Assembly: GCF_047948215.1 (NCBI RefSeq)
Contig: NC_134456.1
Coordinates: forward strand, 77,056,515 to 77,120,514
Reading direction: 5' to 3'
From: Lycorma delicatula
Lineage: Eukaryota; Arthropoda; Insecta; Hemiptera; Fulgoridae
DNA: 64,000 bases
A program made the translations under genes and the position numbers. Position 1 is the stretch's first letter; each line of letters starts with the position of its first letter. Shown here piece by piece: positions 23,653 through 34,173 of this stretch. Below the pieces are notes generated by a model. That model was not told the DNA's origin. It did no database searches and saw only the letters and a list, made by a program, of their open reading frames with translations.

Positions 23653-26600
23653 CTAGGAAAGAAACAAATAAAATAAATTAAGTTTTACTTCTGACAGTCA
23701 GATATTTTGGCCAATTATTTTGGCATTTAATACCGCATTAATAAAATTAAGCACTAAAGATAATACTCTTTTTATATCAGAATTAATAAGATTGCACTAC
23801 TAACTTTGTAAGCTTAAATAAGCATAGATACTTAAAAAACTTTTAGTAATAAATTTTTTTGTTTATTTTGCATACTTCATATGCAATTCATCATCATAAC
23901 TTGAAATTGCTCCAACGTTGTTTAAACGTTAAACTTGAAAGTACTCAACATGTTTAAATAAAAGTAACAGCAAATGAGAAGGAAACGGATTCTATAAAGA
24001 AAGGAGATAGGCCAAATTACACTTATAAAAGGGCTTTTCTAGAATTTGAATTTTAGGTCAAATTTAGATGTAATAAAAATTTAATTTTTTTGTTGAATTT
24101 TGTCAAACATTTTTCACTTGCTATAACAGGTGAATAGCAAGTCATATGCTATAGCATGTGCCTTCGGTCACATTAAAATATAAATATATAAAATTTTAAC
24201 AAAGTATTCATTATTATAATAAAATATGAATATTCATAATTATCTAAAAGCAATTTTTTTTGTGAATAATATAGTATTCTCTCAGGTAACATATTTTCCC
24301 AAGTGGCACTCTGGGTGGGACTACTCAAGAGGTCATCAGACAGTACAAAAACTATGAAATTATTCAAGTCACAGTGAGTAATGTTAGATTTTGAAAAACA
24401 GTGGTGGATTAAATAATTTAAAGGTATAAACTAACACATCAAAGGTACATATTATTTAAGCAATATGGAAAAATAAATGTAATTTTTGGCCAGGGAATTG
24501 TGGCATAATAAACACAAAATAGGGGAAAGACTCAGAAAAATAGGAATAAATAATTAAGAATATAGGACAAATATATTGTTAGTACTTGTAAAACAGAAAA
24601 CGCATAAGCTACAGTGCAAATTTGCCAGACTCTTCAGGAAAAAATGAAGGGATACAAAGAATTAATCTAACATGTAAAAGGAGATGACACTTTCTGATAG
24701 AGATTGGAAAGCCACAATGCCAAAATAGAAAGGGTTAGAATATAACCCTTAATTCATAAAGTAGGCTTTGTTGACAATGAATATTGAATGCAATTTCCCC
24801 TTATTTAAACAAGTTTAAAAAGAAAATAATTTGGGCAGAAGAGGAAATTTTTGGAAGGAAGCTAACACAAAATATTATTTTTCTATAAAAACCACAACCT
24901 ATCCTATAATTACAGGAAAATGTGAGATATCAGAATTAATTGAAGAATGTAAAAAATAAAACAATGCAAAAAGTTATGAAGTAGTAAATTGTATAGACTT
25001 TTTTGAAATAGAATAAAATCTAAAATAACAAAAGACCATTGATTGAAGGGCCGGAATAGAAAAATATGAGTGGAAAGGTATTTTTGCACACAGAAAAATA
25101 AGAATAAACTTTAAGGCAACTAAGTCAAAATTATTCATACATTGGAGGTATGGATAGAAAATTCCTGTTAGGAAGTTAGTAAGAGGAGTGATATCAGGAA
25201 TATATGAGAAGGGAAAAATTATCAAAGAGAAGAAAAAAAGAGTAAATTGATGATCACCTCAAAAAACACTGTTTTGAGATAAAACTGTTAATTCCTAAAA
25301 GATTTAAATGAAAACCTTACTATTCCAAATCTATCTATTTTATCAAACAAATTTTGGAAACATGATGTCAACTGAGAAATAGTTGATGATATCTACAAGT
25401 TAAAATATATTAGACTCAAACTCAGCATCTTCACAAAGATGATATGCAGCTAAAGAATCAAGGCTGTAATAAGTAATCAGTACGGACAAGGAGCTATGGT
25501 TAAATTTATATGTAACCTCTTGTTAATCATTAGAATATAGAAGATTCACCAGTCTCTACAATAATTTGGAAATTACTAGAAAATTTAGTGTTTTTTGGAA
25601 ATCCAAAAAACACTAACATCATGAGAATAGACAGTCATTATTTTTACTCTTATGGGATTGTAAAGAGTATTCAAATGAATATAAGAAATACAAACAGTAT
25701 GAAAAATGCATACGTTTGTTTGAACTAAGTTATTTAAAAAAAATTATATTTATTTTTAAAACCATTATAATTACAGCAAATTTTGAAAATACTTAGCTTA
25801 TGGGTAAAGTACCTTAATTTATATAATAAGCAATAAAGGAATGATACCTTCTTCTGTGAAAATCACTGACCATAAGAAAATAAAAAGCCTATCTTGTCGA
25901 AAATTAGTTTGATGTAATTTTCAAAACTTTGATCATATCAAAACTTTTAAAAGGCTACCAATAAACTGCATTAGAAGCAATATTTTTTATAGTTTAATAT
26001 GATTTGTAATGAAAATTACATTCAACCAAAACCAAATAGATTATTTGTTAAGGAATTTACTGCAATAACGAGATTCTCTCAATATTAAACAATAGAATCA
26101 AACTGCATATGTTTTGCAAAACAAACTACATCAAATTAATTGAAAATATTAAGCAAGATAACAGATTTCTTATTATCAATAACTTCTATTTCACCACATA
26201 ATGAAATATTGGCAGCAATAAGGGCTAAGGACATACAATCCATAAACATACTCTCAACAGTCAATTCCAATTTAACATTTTTTCTGATTTATAATTAAAT
26301 TTCTGACATTTATATCATTCAGATTCTGCATTATTATACAACACGTGATCATTAAAACCTAGTATATCAATGCACTAAATAAAATGAATACAGAATTATC
26401 ACTAAACATACAGTTAAGTTATTACAGTACTAAGATTATAATGTGTGTAGTTAAACTGCAGAAATACAAAAAAAACCTATTTTAATGCGACATTGACTGA
26501 ACAAAATTAGTAAGAACAGAAAGCATTTATAGTTAGTAATAAGTACAGTACATCAATCAGATATGTTAATAAGATTATAATAAATAAATTACAAATTTCG

Positions 26601-26913
26601 TCCATTCTATCAGAAAATAAGCTGTATGAAACCAAACCAAATCTATAATCAATACTGATGATATTATATTCTCTAAAGAGAATGATTAAACCGCGAGCAA
26701 TAATTAATCGCATAACAGTTTTTGGGATATTGCGTAAGTTTGGACGCCTGAATTAACTCACGGCAACATGAATAAAATACCTGAAATAACAAACTATCTA
26801 CTAGAAAACTTAACCTAACACAGCTTACAAACTTAATTGCTAAATCGTTTGTCCTTTAAAAACGTAAGCTAAAATTAGTGTAAATATCTAATAAACAAAA
26901 AAGAAAAAATTAC
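23653..26913. other. MROH1-like intron 1 (3.26 kb)
   Basis: AT-rich. No recognisable element; the purine-rich stretch 24480-25300 may be an old decayed element but I see no domain in it. A perfect inverted repeat with 15-bp arms and a 2-nt loop lies at 25585-25616. Confidence 0.55.
25585..25616. repeat. perfect inverted repeat, 15-bp arms
   Basis: Arms 25585-25599 and 25602-25616 around AA. Isolated in intron 1, with no flanking duplication. Confidence 0.9.
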
Positions 26914-26950
26914 CTAAAAGCTGTGCATCAGCTGTAATAAGCGGATCCAT
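26914..26950 (-). CDS. MROH1: MROH1-like HEAT-repeat protein, exon 1 (start codon)
   Basis: ATG at 26950-26948 on the minus strand begins a 37-nt coding exon (M-D-P-L-I-T-A-D-A-Q-L-L plus one base) ending at donor GTAATT (26913). The leftover base joins exon 2 to give Val and an uninterrupted frame. The acidic, short N-terminus before the first HEAT helix fits the MROH1 family. This start is chosen because the sequence upstream (26951-26960) is AT-rich with an in-frame stop (TAA) close by. Confidence 0.7.
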
Positions 26951-27487
26951 TTATTAAAAATACGTTTTCCTTTGTAAACTCAACCGTCATTGAGAACCAG
27001 ACGAGTAACGTCACGTTTTGAACAAAGATAATAATTCCAAAATCAACAAACCCCAACAGCTGACATAACCTTAGTTGCAGTAACAGATGACAGAATTGGA
27101 ACAGTTGATATGCGTAATAGACAAACTGTATAAATAAAATTGAGGTTTCTATCTACACAATGATTTTTTTGTTGTTGAGAATAATGTTTTTATTAACCAC
27201 CTTACCATAATAAAATGATTACGTATTTTTTCAAATATTTGTCTACCTGTTATTTTACTATTTAACACGTTGCGACGTTAACGAACCGTCAATGTTATGC
27301 AACATGAATGCCGGTAAGGATAGTAAACCAAGTAGCATTTTAAAAAATAACCCTTGCGGCGGCATCTTCTTTGACGCAAAAAATTTAATGACATTTTTCG
27401 GCGTATTGTGCGTTCGGTTAAAACAATGAGTCAACAAACGTTGGAGCAAATACATTTTTAACCAAAAGATTTTCAATTATTAGTGTA
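26951..27487. promoter_or_regulatory. 5' flank of the MROH1-like gene, presumed promoter region
   Basis: About 540 bp between the MROH1-like start codon and the left end of piggyBac B. It is less AT-rich than the introns (e.g. 27000-27120, 27260-27430). No clear TATA box or initiator could be assigned. A TTAA followed by CACGTTGCGACG at 27262 could be another transposon edge but has no partner. Confidence 0.35.
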
Positions 27488-27491
27488 TTAA
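27488..27491. repeat. TTAA target site, left end of piggyBac B
   Basis: TTAA followed by CCTTTTGGATCCCA. The right end at 37591-37609, reverse-complemented, reads TTAA then CCCTTTGGCTCCCA: 12 of 14 bases match outside the TTAA. Confidence 0.65.
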
Positions 27492-27569
27492 CCTTTTGGA
27501 TCCCAATGTCCCAATATCTTACAGGAACGTTCCTCTATCGAACGTCCGTGGGTATCTGCATAAAATCTC

Positions 27570-27591
27570 AACGTCCGAAAAATCGGACGTT
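27570..27591. repeat. 9-bp perfect inverted repeat around AAAA
   Basis: AACGTCCGA and TCGGACGTT. The same AACGTCCG word occurs once more at 27540-27547, inside the subterminal part of piggyBac B, where transposase-binding repeats are common. Confidence 0.7.
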
Positions 27592-28758
27592 TACAAAATT
27601 AAGATTATTTTGTGTATAATAGAAGAAAATGGTATGCTTATTAGATATCAAAATGATCAGGAAGAAACAATCTTTCCATTTTATGTTGAAATGTTACATA
27701 TTCAATTTATCAATTTGATCAGAATTTAGTTGGCTGTGAGAACGTAATTATTTGGCGCTGTCTATTCGATTTATTTTTCTTTGTAATGATGTCAGCCGTT
27801 CCGCGCAAGAAATTTTCTAAAATTTAACTGTTAAAAAATATTTATTTTGAATCGCAATAGAAAACTAAAATACAACGTGTTTAGTAGTAATGGGCAAAAT
27901 CGAATGATTTTTAATAACCGAGATATTAGTAATTGAATGACTCATTCGAAATATGAATATTACTCTTTTTTTTTCATACGTACAAACATTGAATAAGATT
28001 ATTAGTTTGATTAATATACTTTAATATCTGTTATAATAATGGATCATTTCATAAATTATGACTATCTACTGGTTACAGGCGTCGCAATTAATCTCTTCCT
28101 AAAAAATTATTTTCTGCAAATGCAGTACATTTTTTTGAATTTATTATCTCACCTATAATCAGTCGCTAATATTTGATAAATCTTGCATTAATTCGTATGG
28201 TATTAATTGTTACCGTTTCAGTCGGTATTAAATAATAGCGTTTTTGAGTTCTGTTTGTTTAGTTTTTGAATTCAGTCTACAGAATTTTTCGTATATATTA
28301 GTATTAAAGGAGTTATTACTTATTACAATTTACTCATTTCAAAACTATTTCGTTAAACTTTGGTTTTATTGATTTTCATTATTTTTCGTTTATATTTTAT
28401 CCATTTAGAAACTTTGGTATTTAGTTGTATTTTTAGAGGAGAATTATAAGAGCAGGGGGGAAATCAACAATGTTTGAACATTTTTTTACCAAAAATGAAC
28501 AACAAAAGTGTTTCTTGCAAAATTTTCAAAAAATATTAAAACATTTTCGGCAATACTACAAACATAAAAGAGCACTTACAACGGAAACATTCTTTACAGT
28601 TAAATGAAGAATTAGGTAATAATAATAACGAAAGAGGAAATACTTCTGAAACTTCAAATTTATCAATCAATCAACCTCATCAAAGCACTGTAACAGTAAT
28701 AGCAGATTCCGTTCATTCCACATCAGCCGAAACACCAGGTAGTAAAATTTTATTTAAT

Positions 28759-28783
28759 AAAGTAAATATAAAATATTTACTTT
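28759..28783. repeat. inverted copy of the LINE target site at its 5' junction
   Basis: AAAGTAAATAT (28759-28769) is followed, after AAA, by ATATTTACTTT (28773-28783). The first arm is the target duplication; the second lies between it and the first recognisable LINE base (about 28791). Confidence 0.85.
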
Positions 28784-30163
28784 TTTATCTGGCGGTGCAA
28801 TTTCTGGAACAAGAACTAGGGGAATACCAAGGAGGATTTAGATCATGGCGAGGCTGCCCAAAACAAATTCTAAATTTAAAATTAATTATAGGGTATCATT
28901 AACTAAGGAATAAACAACAACTAAGGAATAGTGACTTTTATTGATTTCAAGAAAGCATATGATTGTGTACATCGAGAATCCCTGCTAAAAATCCTGAGAA
29001 ATTTAGGGCTTCACCCAAAACCAGTCAAAATCATCGGACTAACACTAACGGATACCAAATCCAAGGTTAAATTCAGGGGAGAAATATCTGATCCATTCGA
29101 CATCAAAACGGGACTGAGACAAGGAGATGGACTGTCGCCGCTTTTATTCCACTGTGCCCTTGAATTTATAATACGGGATTGGAAAAAATTAAATAAAGAT
29201 AACGTTAAAATAGGAAAAGATATCTCAGTAAATTGCCTAGGCTTTGCGGACGATTTAGCCCTACTAGCCCAAAATATAGAAGAGGCCAGATACCAGCTGT
29301 CAACACTGGAAGAGATTGCAGGAAAAATTGGTCTAAAAATTTCATACGAAAAAACCAAAATTATGGTGAGAGAGCCACTATGCATAAGCAAAGTAAAAAT
29401 AAACAATAATGAAATAGAACTAGTAGAAAACTTTAAATATTTGGGGGAAAACATCACACACAACCTCCAAGAAAATCCAAACTGGAATGAAAGAATAAAT
29501 AAACTCATCAAAGCCACAATAAAAACACAAAACATCTATAACAAAAAATGCATGTCCATAAACACAAAAATAAGACATTATAACTCAGTTATCCGACCAG
29601 AAATACTTTACGGATGCGAAACCATATTTGTACCGTACCAGACAAGGTTTACCGACAAACTGGGAAAGATTGAAAGACAGATTCTACGACGATGCATCGG
29701 GAAAAGCATTAAAAAAGACGGGATTTGGAGAATTATTCCAAACGAAGAGATTTACAAAACGATCATCCCGATAACTAATAAATTTAGAAAGAAGAGAATT
29801 TCCTTTCTAGGAAATATTTTCAGAATGGAAGAGACCAGACTTATCAGACGGATAATCGAACCTTTCTGGAACAAGAAAAGCAGATTGAACTGGTTATACG
29901 AAGTACAGAAAGACATGGAGGAATTAGACATAACCCGTGAAAACCTAAAAACGAAAACCGGATACTTGGAAAATTAAAAAATAGAGAAACAAGATTCCTA
30001 TCAAAACCCAAGGAAACAATAAGCCGGGTGTACTCTGAACAAGAAAGGGCAAGAAGATCTGAAACCCTTAGAAATTACTGGCAAAAAAGAAAAGCTGAAA
30101 AACAACAAATCAGCAAGAAAAGAAAGAGCTTGCCAAAAAATGAACTAAAGTGATCCATTATGG

Positions 30164-30203
<40 letters not shown>
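28771..30203 (+). mobile_element. LINE copy C, 5'-truncated, young, with poly(A) and target duplication
   Basis: The target duplication AAAGTAAATATA is present at 28759-28770 and 30201-30212 (partly ambiguous with the A-run). Recognisable LINE sequence starts near 28791 in the RT domain (E-L-G-E-Y-Q-G-G-F-R) and ends with TAAAGTGATCCATTATGGTC plus an A-run of over 30 nt (30167-30203). It matches fragments A and B in this window. The long pure A-tail and intact 348-codon frame indicate a recent insertion. Confidence 0.9.
28931..29977 (+). CDS. LINE reverse transcriptase, partial ORF2 (348 codons, open)
   Basis: Contains the RT palm in order: F-I-D-F-K-K-A-Y-D-C-V (residues 3-13, first catalytic Asp), G-L-R-Q-G-D-G-L-S-P (61-70), and G-F-A-D-D-L-A (104-110) with both catalytic Asp residues. 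A thumb and C-terminal region follows (K-Y-L-G-E-N, Y-G-C-E-T). The N-terminal RT blocks lie upstream at 28800-28900 but are put out of frame by a small tandem duplication of ACTAAGGAATA near 28900-28930. The endonuclease is missing through 5' truncation. It is not a host gene; the protein would copy LINE RNA at a nicked target if complete. ATG at 28931 is simply the first in the frame. Confidence 0.85.
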   Translation: MTFIDFKKAYDCVHRESLLKILRNLGLHPKPVKIIGLTLTDTKSKVKFRGEISDPFDIKTGLRQGDGLSPLLFHCALEFIIRDWKKLNKDNVKIGKDISVNCLGFADDLALLAQNIEEARYQLSTLEEIAGKIGLKISYEKTKIMVREPLCISKVKINNNEIELVENFKYLGENITHNLQENPNWNERINKLIKATIKTQNIYNKKCMSINTKIRHYNSVIRPEILYGCETIFVPYQTRFTDKLGKIERQILRRCIGKSIKKDGIWRIIPNEEIYKTIIPITNKFRKKRISFLGNIFRMEETRLIRRIIEPFWNKKSRLNWLYEVQKDMEELDITRENLKTKTGYLEN

Positions 30204-30209
<6 letters not shown>

Positions 30210-32131
30210 ATAGCTCAGTCTAAAAAACCACTACGTTTATTTGGACGTTATGTCAAAGAATTATCAATTGCAGAAAAATTGAAATTAATAAATGCATCAT
30301 TAAAATGGTAGTTATCGATTTCTAACCTTTATCATTGGTTGAAAAACCTGGTTTTTTAGAATATTCAAGGAAATTGCAACCACTCTGTACGCCATCTAGT
30401 AGGAAACATTTATCATGTACAGTGCTACCACAAATTTACTCTAAAATATAGGAAAAAATTAAAAATATGTTAAATTCAATAAAACACGTTTCAGTAACTA
30501 CCGATATTTGGTCGACAATAAATTGTTTGTTACAGTGACTAGTCATTTTATACACAGTAACAAACTTCATCAAAAGTACTTACGACTCGCGAAATATTAG
30601 TTGCTCATACGGGAGTGGCAATCGGCTCTTTTAAAAACAATTTTCGAAGAATGGAATATCTACGATGAAATAGTGACAATAGTTGCAGACAATGGATGTA
30701 ATATAAAAAATGCGATTAATGAATATTTAAATTTGCTTTACCATTCGTGTGTGCATTCCTTATTTCATCTGTGCAAGATCCTTTTAAAAAGAACAAAGAG
30801 TTCTCAAATTTATTGAAAAAATGTAGGTATCTTGTTTCACATTTTTAACGTATTGTTACGGCAACTAGAAAATTAAGGGATAAACAAATGACCGTGGAAA
30901 AACCTCTATTAAAACTTAAACAGGATGTCTCTACCAGGTGGAATTCTGTTTAAGTGATGCTGGAAAGGCTGTTGAAAGTAAAAGATATATCTGAAATTCC
31001 AAATACTCCTCAATATTTGGATGCAATCCGAATATTCCTCAATATTAGAATGGATAATCGTCACCGATTGTGTTAGTGTTTTAAAGCCTGTTCTACAAAT
31101 GACTGTCGAGTTGCCATGAGAAAAATATCCAACAATGGCATTAATTGTTCCCTTAGTAAGAAGGTTGCAACATACATTAATTTTTTTAATTCCAAAAACA
31201 AATGTTGGAGTTAATTTAAAAGAAAATTTACTTTGGAGTTTATTTGACGAAAAATTATGTAAAGTACAAACAATGACCTCTGGAACAACCGGAATATTGC
31301 AAATACTACAATATTTGGAAATGGCACATCTAAGTAAACTGAAAAACCCTTTGGAATTTTGAGAATTGCAAAAAAATCCATTACCTGAATTATATGAGAT
31401 AAATTAAAATATTCCTATATACCTGCAAACATCAGTTCCCTCAGAAAGAGTGTTTTCTAAAACTGGGCAGCTAACCATTTTGCGTAAGAATAGACTATCT
31501 CCAAAAAACGTGGACAAAATTTTTTTTTAATGGCTATTTTAACACGGAATTTTAAACTGATTTACCTTTTATAATTTGTTATTAAGTTTAATAACTTTTA
31601 AATTTACGAACAAAAATTAAAACCATAATTTAACATGTGTTTGAGAATAAAATGAATCAAAATATTAAATAAATCGTAAACTAATTACATAATATATATA
31701 TATATGACGTTCAAAAGTGATGGAGATCATCTTATTTTGTTTAATTTTTATTTTATTTGATCGTCTTGATATAATATTTTCTGAAACAACCTTAATTAAT
31801 AATTATTTTTTTAGTTAAGAATTTAGCAGTGATGCATCAGATTTTTCCCCTTTTAATTAAAAAAAAAAAGAATATATAATTCTGGAATTTTAAGTGATTT
31901 ATTCTGTGTAATTAATAAAAGTGAAAGTGGATTGATTAAAATCTGGTAATCTGTTAATTCATAAGACCTGGAATTGATAACATAGAGTTTACGGTGAATA
32001 CGAATTTAAATACATTTTTTTCAAATTAATAGTAGGAATGGTGAATGCATAATGAATGAAGTAGAAATGACGTCAGAAAATAAATGTATGTCTCGTTGTA
32101 GGAATTAGTAATTGTATGTTAAAATATTCAC

Positions 32132-32254
32132 CTCCTTTCATCCGGAGGTTCCGGGTTCGAATCCCGGTCAGGTATGATATTTTCACATGCTACAAATCAT
32201 CCATCTTATCCTCTGAAGTAATACCTAACGGTGGTTCCGGAGGTTAAAAAAAAG
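32132..32254 (+). repeat. short SINE with tRNA T-arm and shared tail
   Basis: Contains a perfect tRNA T-arm (stem CCGGG/CCCGG, loop TTCGAAT; 32151-32167) serving as a B box but no A-box half. The tail (CTCTGAAGTAATACCTAACGG, then GGTTCCGGAGG) is the same as in the larger SINE family here. Flanks AAAATATTCAC (32121-32131) and AAAGTATTCAC (32255-32265) look like a target duplication. It lies in the hAT 3' region. Confidence 0.75.
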
Positions 32255-32560
32255 AAAGTATTCACTCGAGCGAAAATGAAAAGTAGTAAAGTTGATATTC
32301 TCTTATCATAATATAACTACTAATATTCATATTAGTAGTTAGCATTCGGCCTATTCATCTTCCAAATCCAAGCAACTTGACGAATTAAAAGTAGAAGTAA
32401 AATTTAATAGTATTCGCTTACATTAGTAGTAGTATTTCAAGCGTGAATATCATTCGAATGATGCAGTTGGTAATTCGATATATCTCGAGATATTTCAATA
32501 ATCGAATTGTTACTACTTTTTCATTCGAGAGATCCCATTACTAGTGTTTACTGTATACCT

Positions 32561-32850
32561 CTCTTTTTCCTGTTTAGCCTCCGGCAACTACCGTTTAGAT
32601 AATTCTTCAGAGGATGAATGAGGATGATATGTATGAGAGTAAATGAAGTGTAGTCTTGTACATTCTCAGTTCGACCATTGCTGAGATGTGTGGTTAATTG
32701 AAACCCAACCACCAAAGAACACCGGTATCCACGATCTAGTATTCAAATCCGTGTAAAAATAACTGGCTTTACTAGGACTTGAACGTTGTAACTCTCGACT
32801 TTCCAAATCAGCTGATTTGGGAAGACGCGTTAACCACTAGACCAACCCGA
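32561..32850 (-). repeat. tRNA-derived SINE, copy 1
   Basis: A perfect 14-bp target duplication TTTACTGTATACCT at 32547-32560 and 32851-32864. On the minus strand the head has an A-box-like TGGTCTAGTGGTTAA and a B-box-like CGTTCAAGTCCT, followed by an unrelated body and a tail ending ...GGAGGCTAAACAGGAAAAAG. About 290 bp. Confidence 0.9.
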
Positions 32851-33185
32851 TTTACTGTATACCTGGAGATTATATTCTGCTTATCACATGTTCAATATGA
32901 CTACCACCACATCTAACAACTTCAACACGAACTTCTACATTGTTAATAACTCGATGACACATATCTTCGGTTATCTCGTTCCACGCCTCGATGATCAGCA
33001 TTCGCAGTTCCATCACTATACGAAGATGTTTAGGGAAAATATTTTCCTTTAGAAATCCCCGAAGAAAATAATCACATGGATTCAAATCAGGACTATTCGG
33101 GAGCCAGTTCTGTCCACATTCAAAACGATTAGGAAATGGGTTTGAAATGACATTTGCGTTAAAAGTTTCATGCAGAAGAAAAGTG

Positions 33186-33251
33186 TTTAATTAGAAAACG
33201 AGTGATTCATAAAGGCTCTATCCTGCATAAATCACTCGTTTTCTAATTAAA
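33186..33251. repeat. 22-bp perfect inverted repeat inside the mariner transposase
   Basis: Arms 33186-33207 and 33230-33251 with a 22-nt loop. In transposase orientation the arm at 33230-33251 precedes F-M-Q-D and fits the expected reading frame, so it is probably the original; the other arm displaces codons after it. Confidence 0.9.
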
Positions 33252-33438
33252 ACCCTTTTGCAAGAAGCTAAAGAACAAAATTATTACGCAGCATGTTTAG
33301 ATAATGTTTACTGTCTGTTCAAAAAAGAATGGTCCTATTACTCCATGACTTGAAATAGCGATCCATACCGTAAATTCTTGGAGCGTGATGCACCTTTTCA
33401 TGAAGCACGTGTGGAAACGCACATTTTGTTTATTAGCA

Positions 33439-33480
33439 AAATGTGCCTAATCTAGGCACATTTAGGTGAAAATGTGCCTA
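33439..33480. repeat. 11-bp inverted repeat plus a third direct copy
   Basis: AAATGTGCCTA (33439-33449), TAGGCACATTT (33453-33463) and a third copy of the first unit at 33470-33480, all within the catalytic region of the mariner. Confidence 0.85.
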
Positions 33481-34173
33481 ATCTGAAAACCAAACGATGT
33501 TCAACAATACGTCTTGGTTCAGCGAATGTCATTCTTTGATACTTGTTGTCAACCGTTAATTTAGGTAACACTGTTGTTTTGTACGGATACAAATGCAAAT
33601 CAGATTTTAAAGTTCGCTGTACAGATCTCCTAGAAATCGCAAGTCGTACTGCTGCTTTTCTTGTTGATTTGCCCGGGCTCCTCAGTAACACTGCTCTGAC
33701 AGCTTCGACATTCTGTGGAGAACGAACATCGGCAGGCCGTTTACGACTGCTCTCAAATACTGAATCATCACTATTAAATTTTTCATAAAGGCTAGGAATT
33801 ATTTTAAATGAGGGCGACCACCGAGTTTGAAAATGTGCATGAAACCGTCTTTGTGTAAGCACCACAATTTTCGTTTCATTAAAAAAAATAGAGCTTTTAT
33901 GCCCTGTTCAACAGTCAGTCTTCCTTTGTCAGTCATCTGAACGATACACAAACAGGGCACTCGGAAAGAGAAGAAACTAATTTTCATGAACCGCTGTCAT
34001 TTCTGCCATCATAAAATACATTAATAATTATTAACCTAAACAATTATTGACAAAACTTATGTTAGATCATTTCGTGCTCCACTGTGTATGTTTATAACCA
34101 ACTTTGCTCGTGTTTTGCGCTACTGTTTAAGTTTTCGTGTTCAAATAGTTTATAGTTTTTTTAGTTTCGTTTA

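Larger units (their letters stand above)
28464..31545 (+). pseudogene. hAT transposase, broken and interrupted by a LINE
   Basis: From about 28520 the frame gives C-K-I-F-K-K then T-T-N-I-K-E-H-L-Q-R-K-H, a BED zinc finger. It then runs through a serine-rich linker to F-N-K-V-N-I, where the LINE begins, and resumes after the poly(A) with A-Q-S-K-K-P, so the hAT frame is continuous across the insertion. Further on, in shifting frames: T-D-I-W-like (30500), H-T-G-V-A-I (30605), I-V-A-D-N-G-C-N-I-K-N-A-I (30675-30720), L-K-L-x-Q-D-V-S-T-R-W-N-S (30905-30950), and S-V-P-S-E-R-V-F-S-K-T-G-Q (31432-31470), the hAT C-terminal dimerisation block. Numerous stops show it is inactive. Confidence 0.85.
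27885..32543 (+). mobile_element. hAT DNA transposon with 8-bp target duplication
   Basis: The ends are inverted: left TAGTAATGGG, right CCCATTACTA. Flanking 8-mers are GTGTTTAG (27877-27884) and GTGTTTAC (32544-32551), a hAT-type target duplication with one mismatch. Inside are a BED finger, a hAT catalytic core and the C-terminal dimerisation motif. The gross length of 4.66 kb includes a LINE (28771-30203) and a short SINE (32132-32254). Confidence 0.85.
32870..33990 (-). pseudogene. mariner-like transposase, broken
   Basis: N-terminal to C-terminal runs from 33960 to 32872. The frame 33865-33452 has the HTH region: S-L-Y-E-K-F, R-S-P-G-K-S-T-R-K-A-A, S-R-R-S-V-Q-R-T-L. At 33460-33420 a D-(stop)-A-H-F segment marks the first catalytic Asp (S-D-E-A-H-F in relatives), followed by N-K-Q-N-V-R-F. 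At 33215-33205 there is F-M-Q-D (second catalytic Asp). The frame 33085-32870 starts N-P-C-D-Y-F-L-R-G-F-L-K-E, the third-Asp block, and ends H-I-E-H-V-I. Palindromes at 33186-33251 and 33439-33463 disrupt the coding order. Confidence 0.8.
32860..34085 (-). mobile_element. mariner-like element, degenerate
   Basis: Minus-strand transposase remains over the whole stretch. The edges are approximate: outward sequences share only a weak T-G-G-A-G and possible TA flanks. It sits between SINE copy 1 and the piggyBac B coding region. Confidence 0.6.

Noticed and set aside
24480..25300. Possible decayed polymerase-type ORF
   Set aside because: Purine-rich text gives suggestive fragments in several frames but no ordered motif set.
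29011..29535. 174-codon minus-strand frame
   Set aside because: Antisense shadow of the LINE reverse transcriptase at 28931-29977.
32145..32170. Possible tRNA gene (perfect T-arm)
   Set aside because: No acceptor stem, D-arm or anticodon arm around it; it is the head of a short SINE with target duplications.
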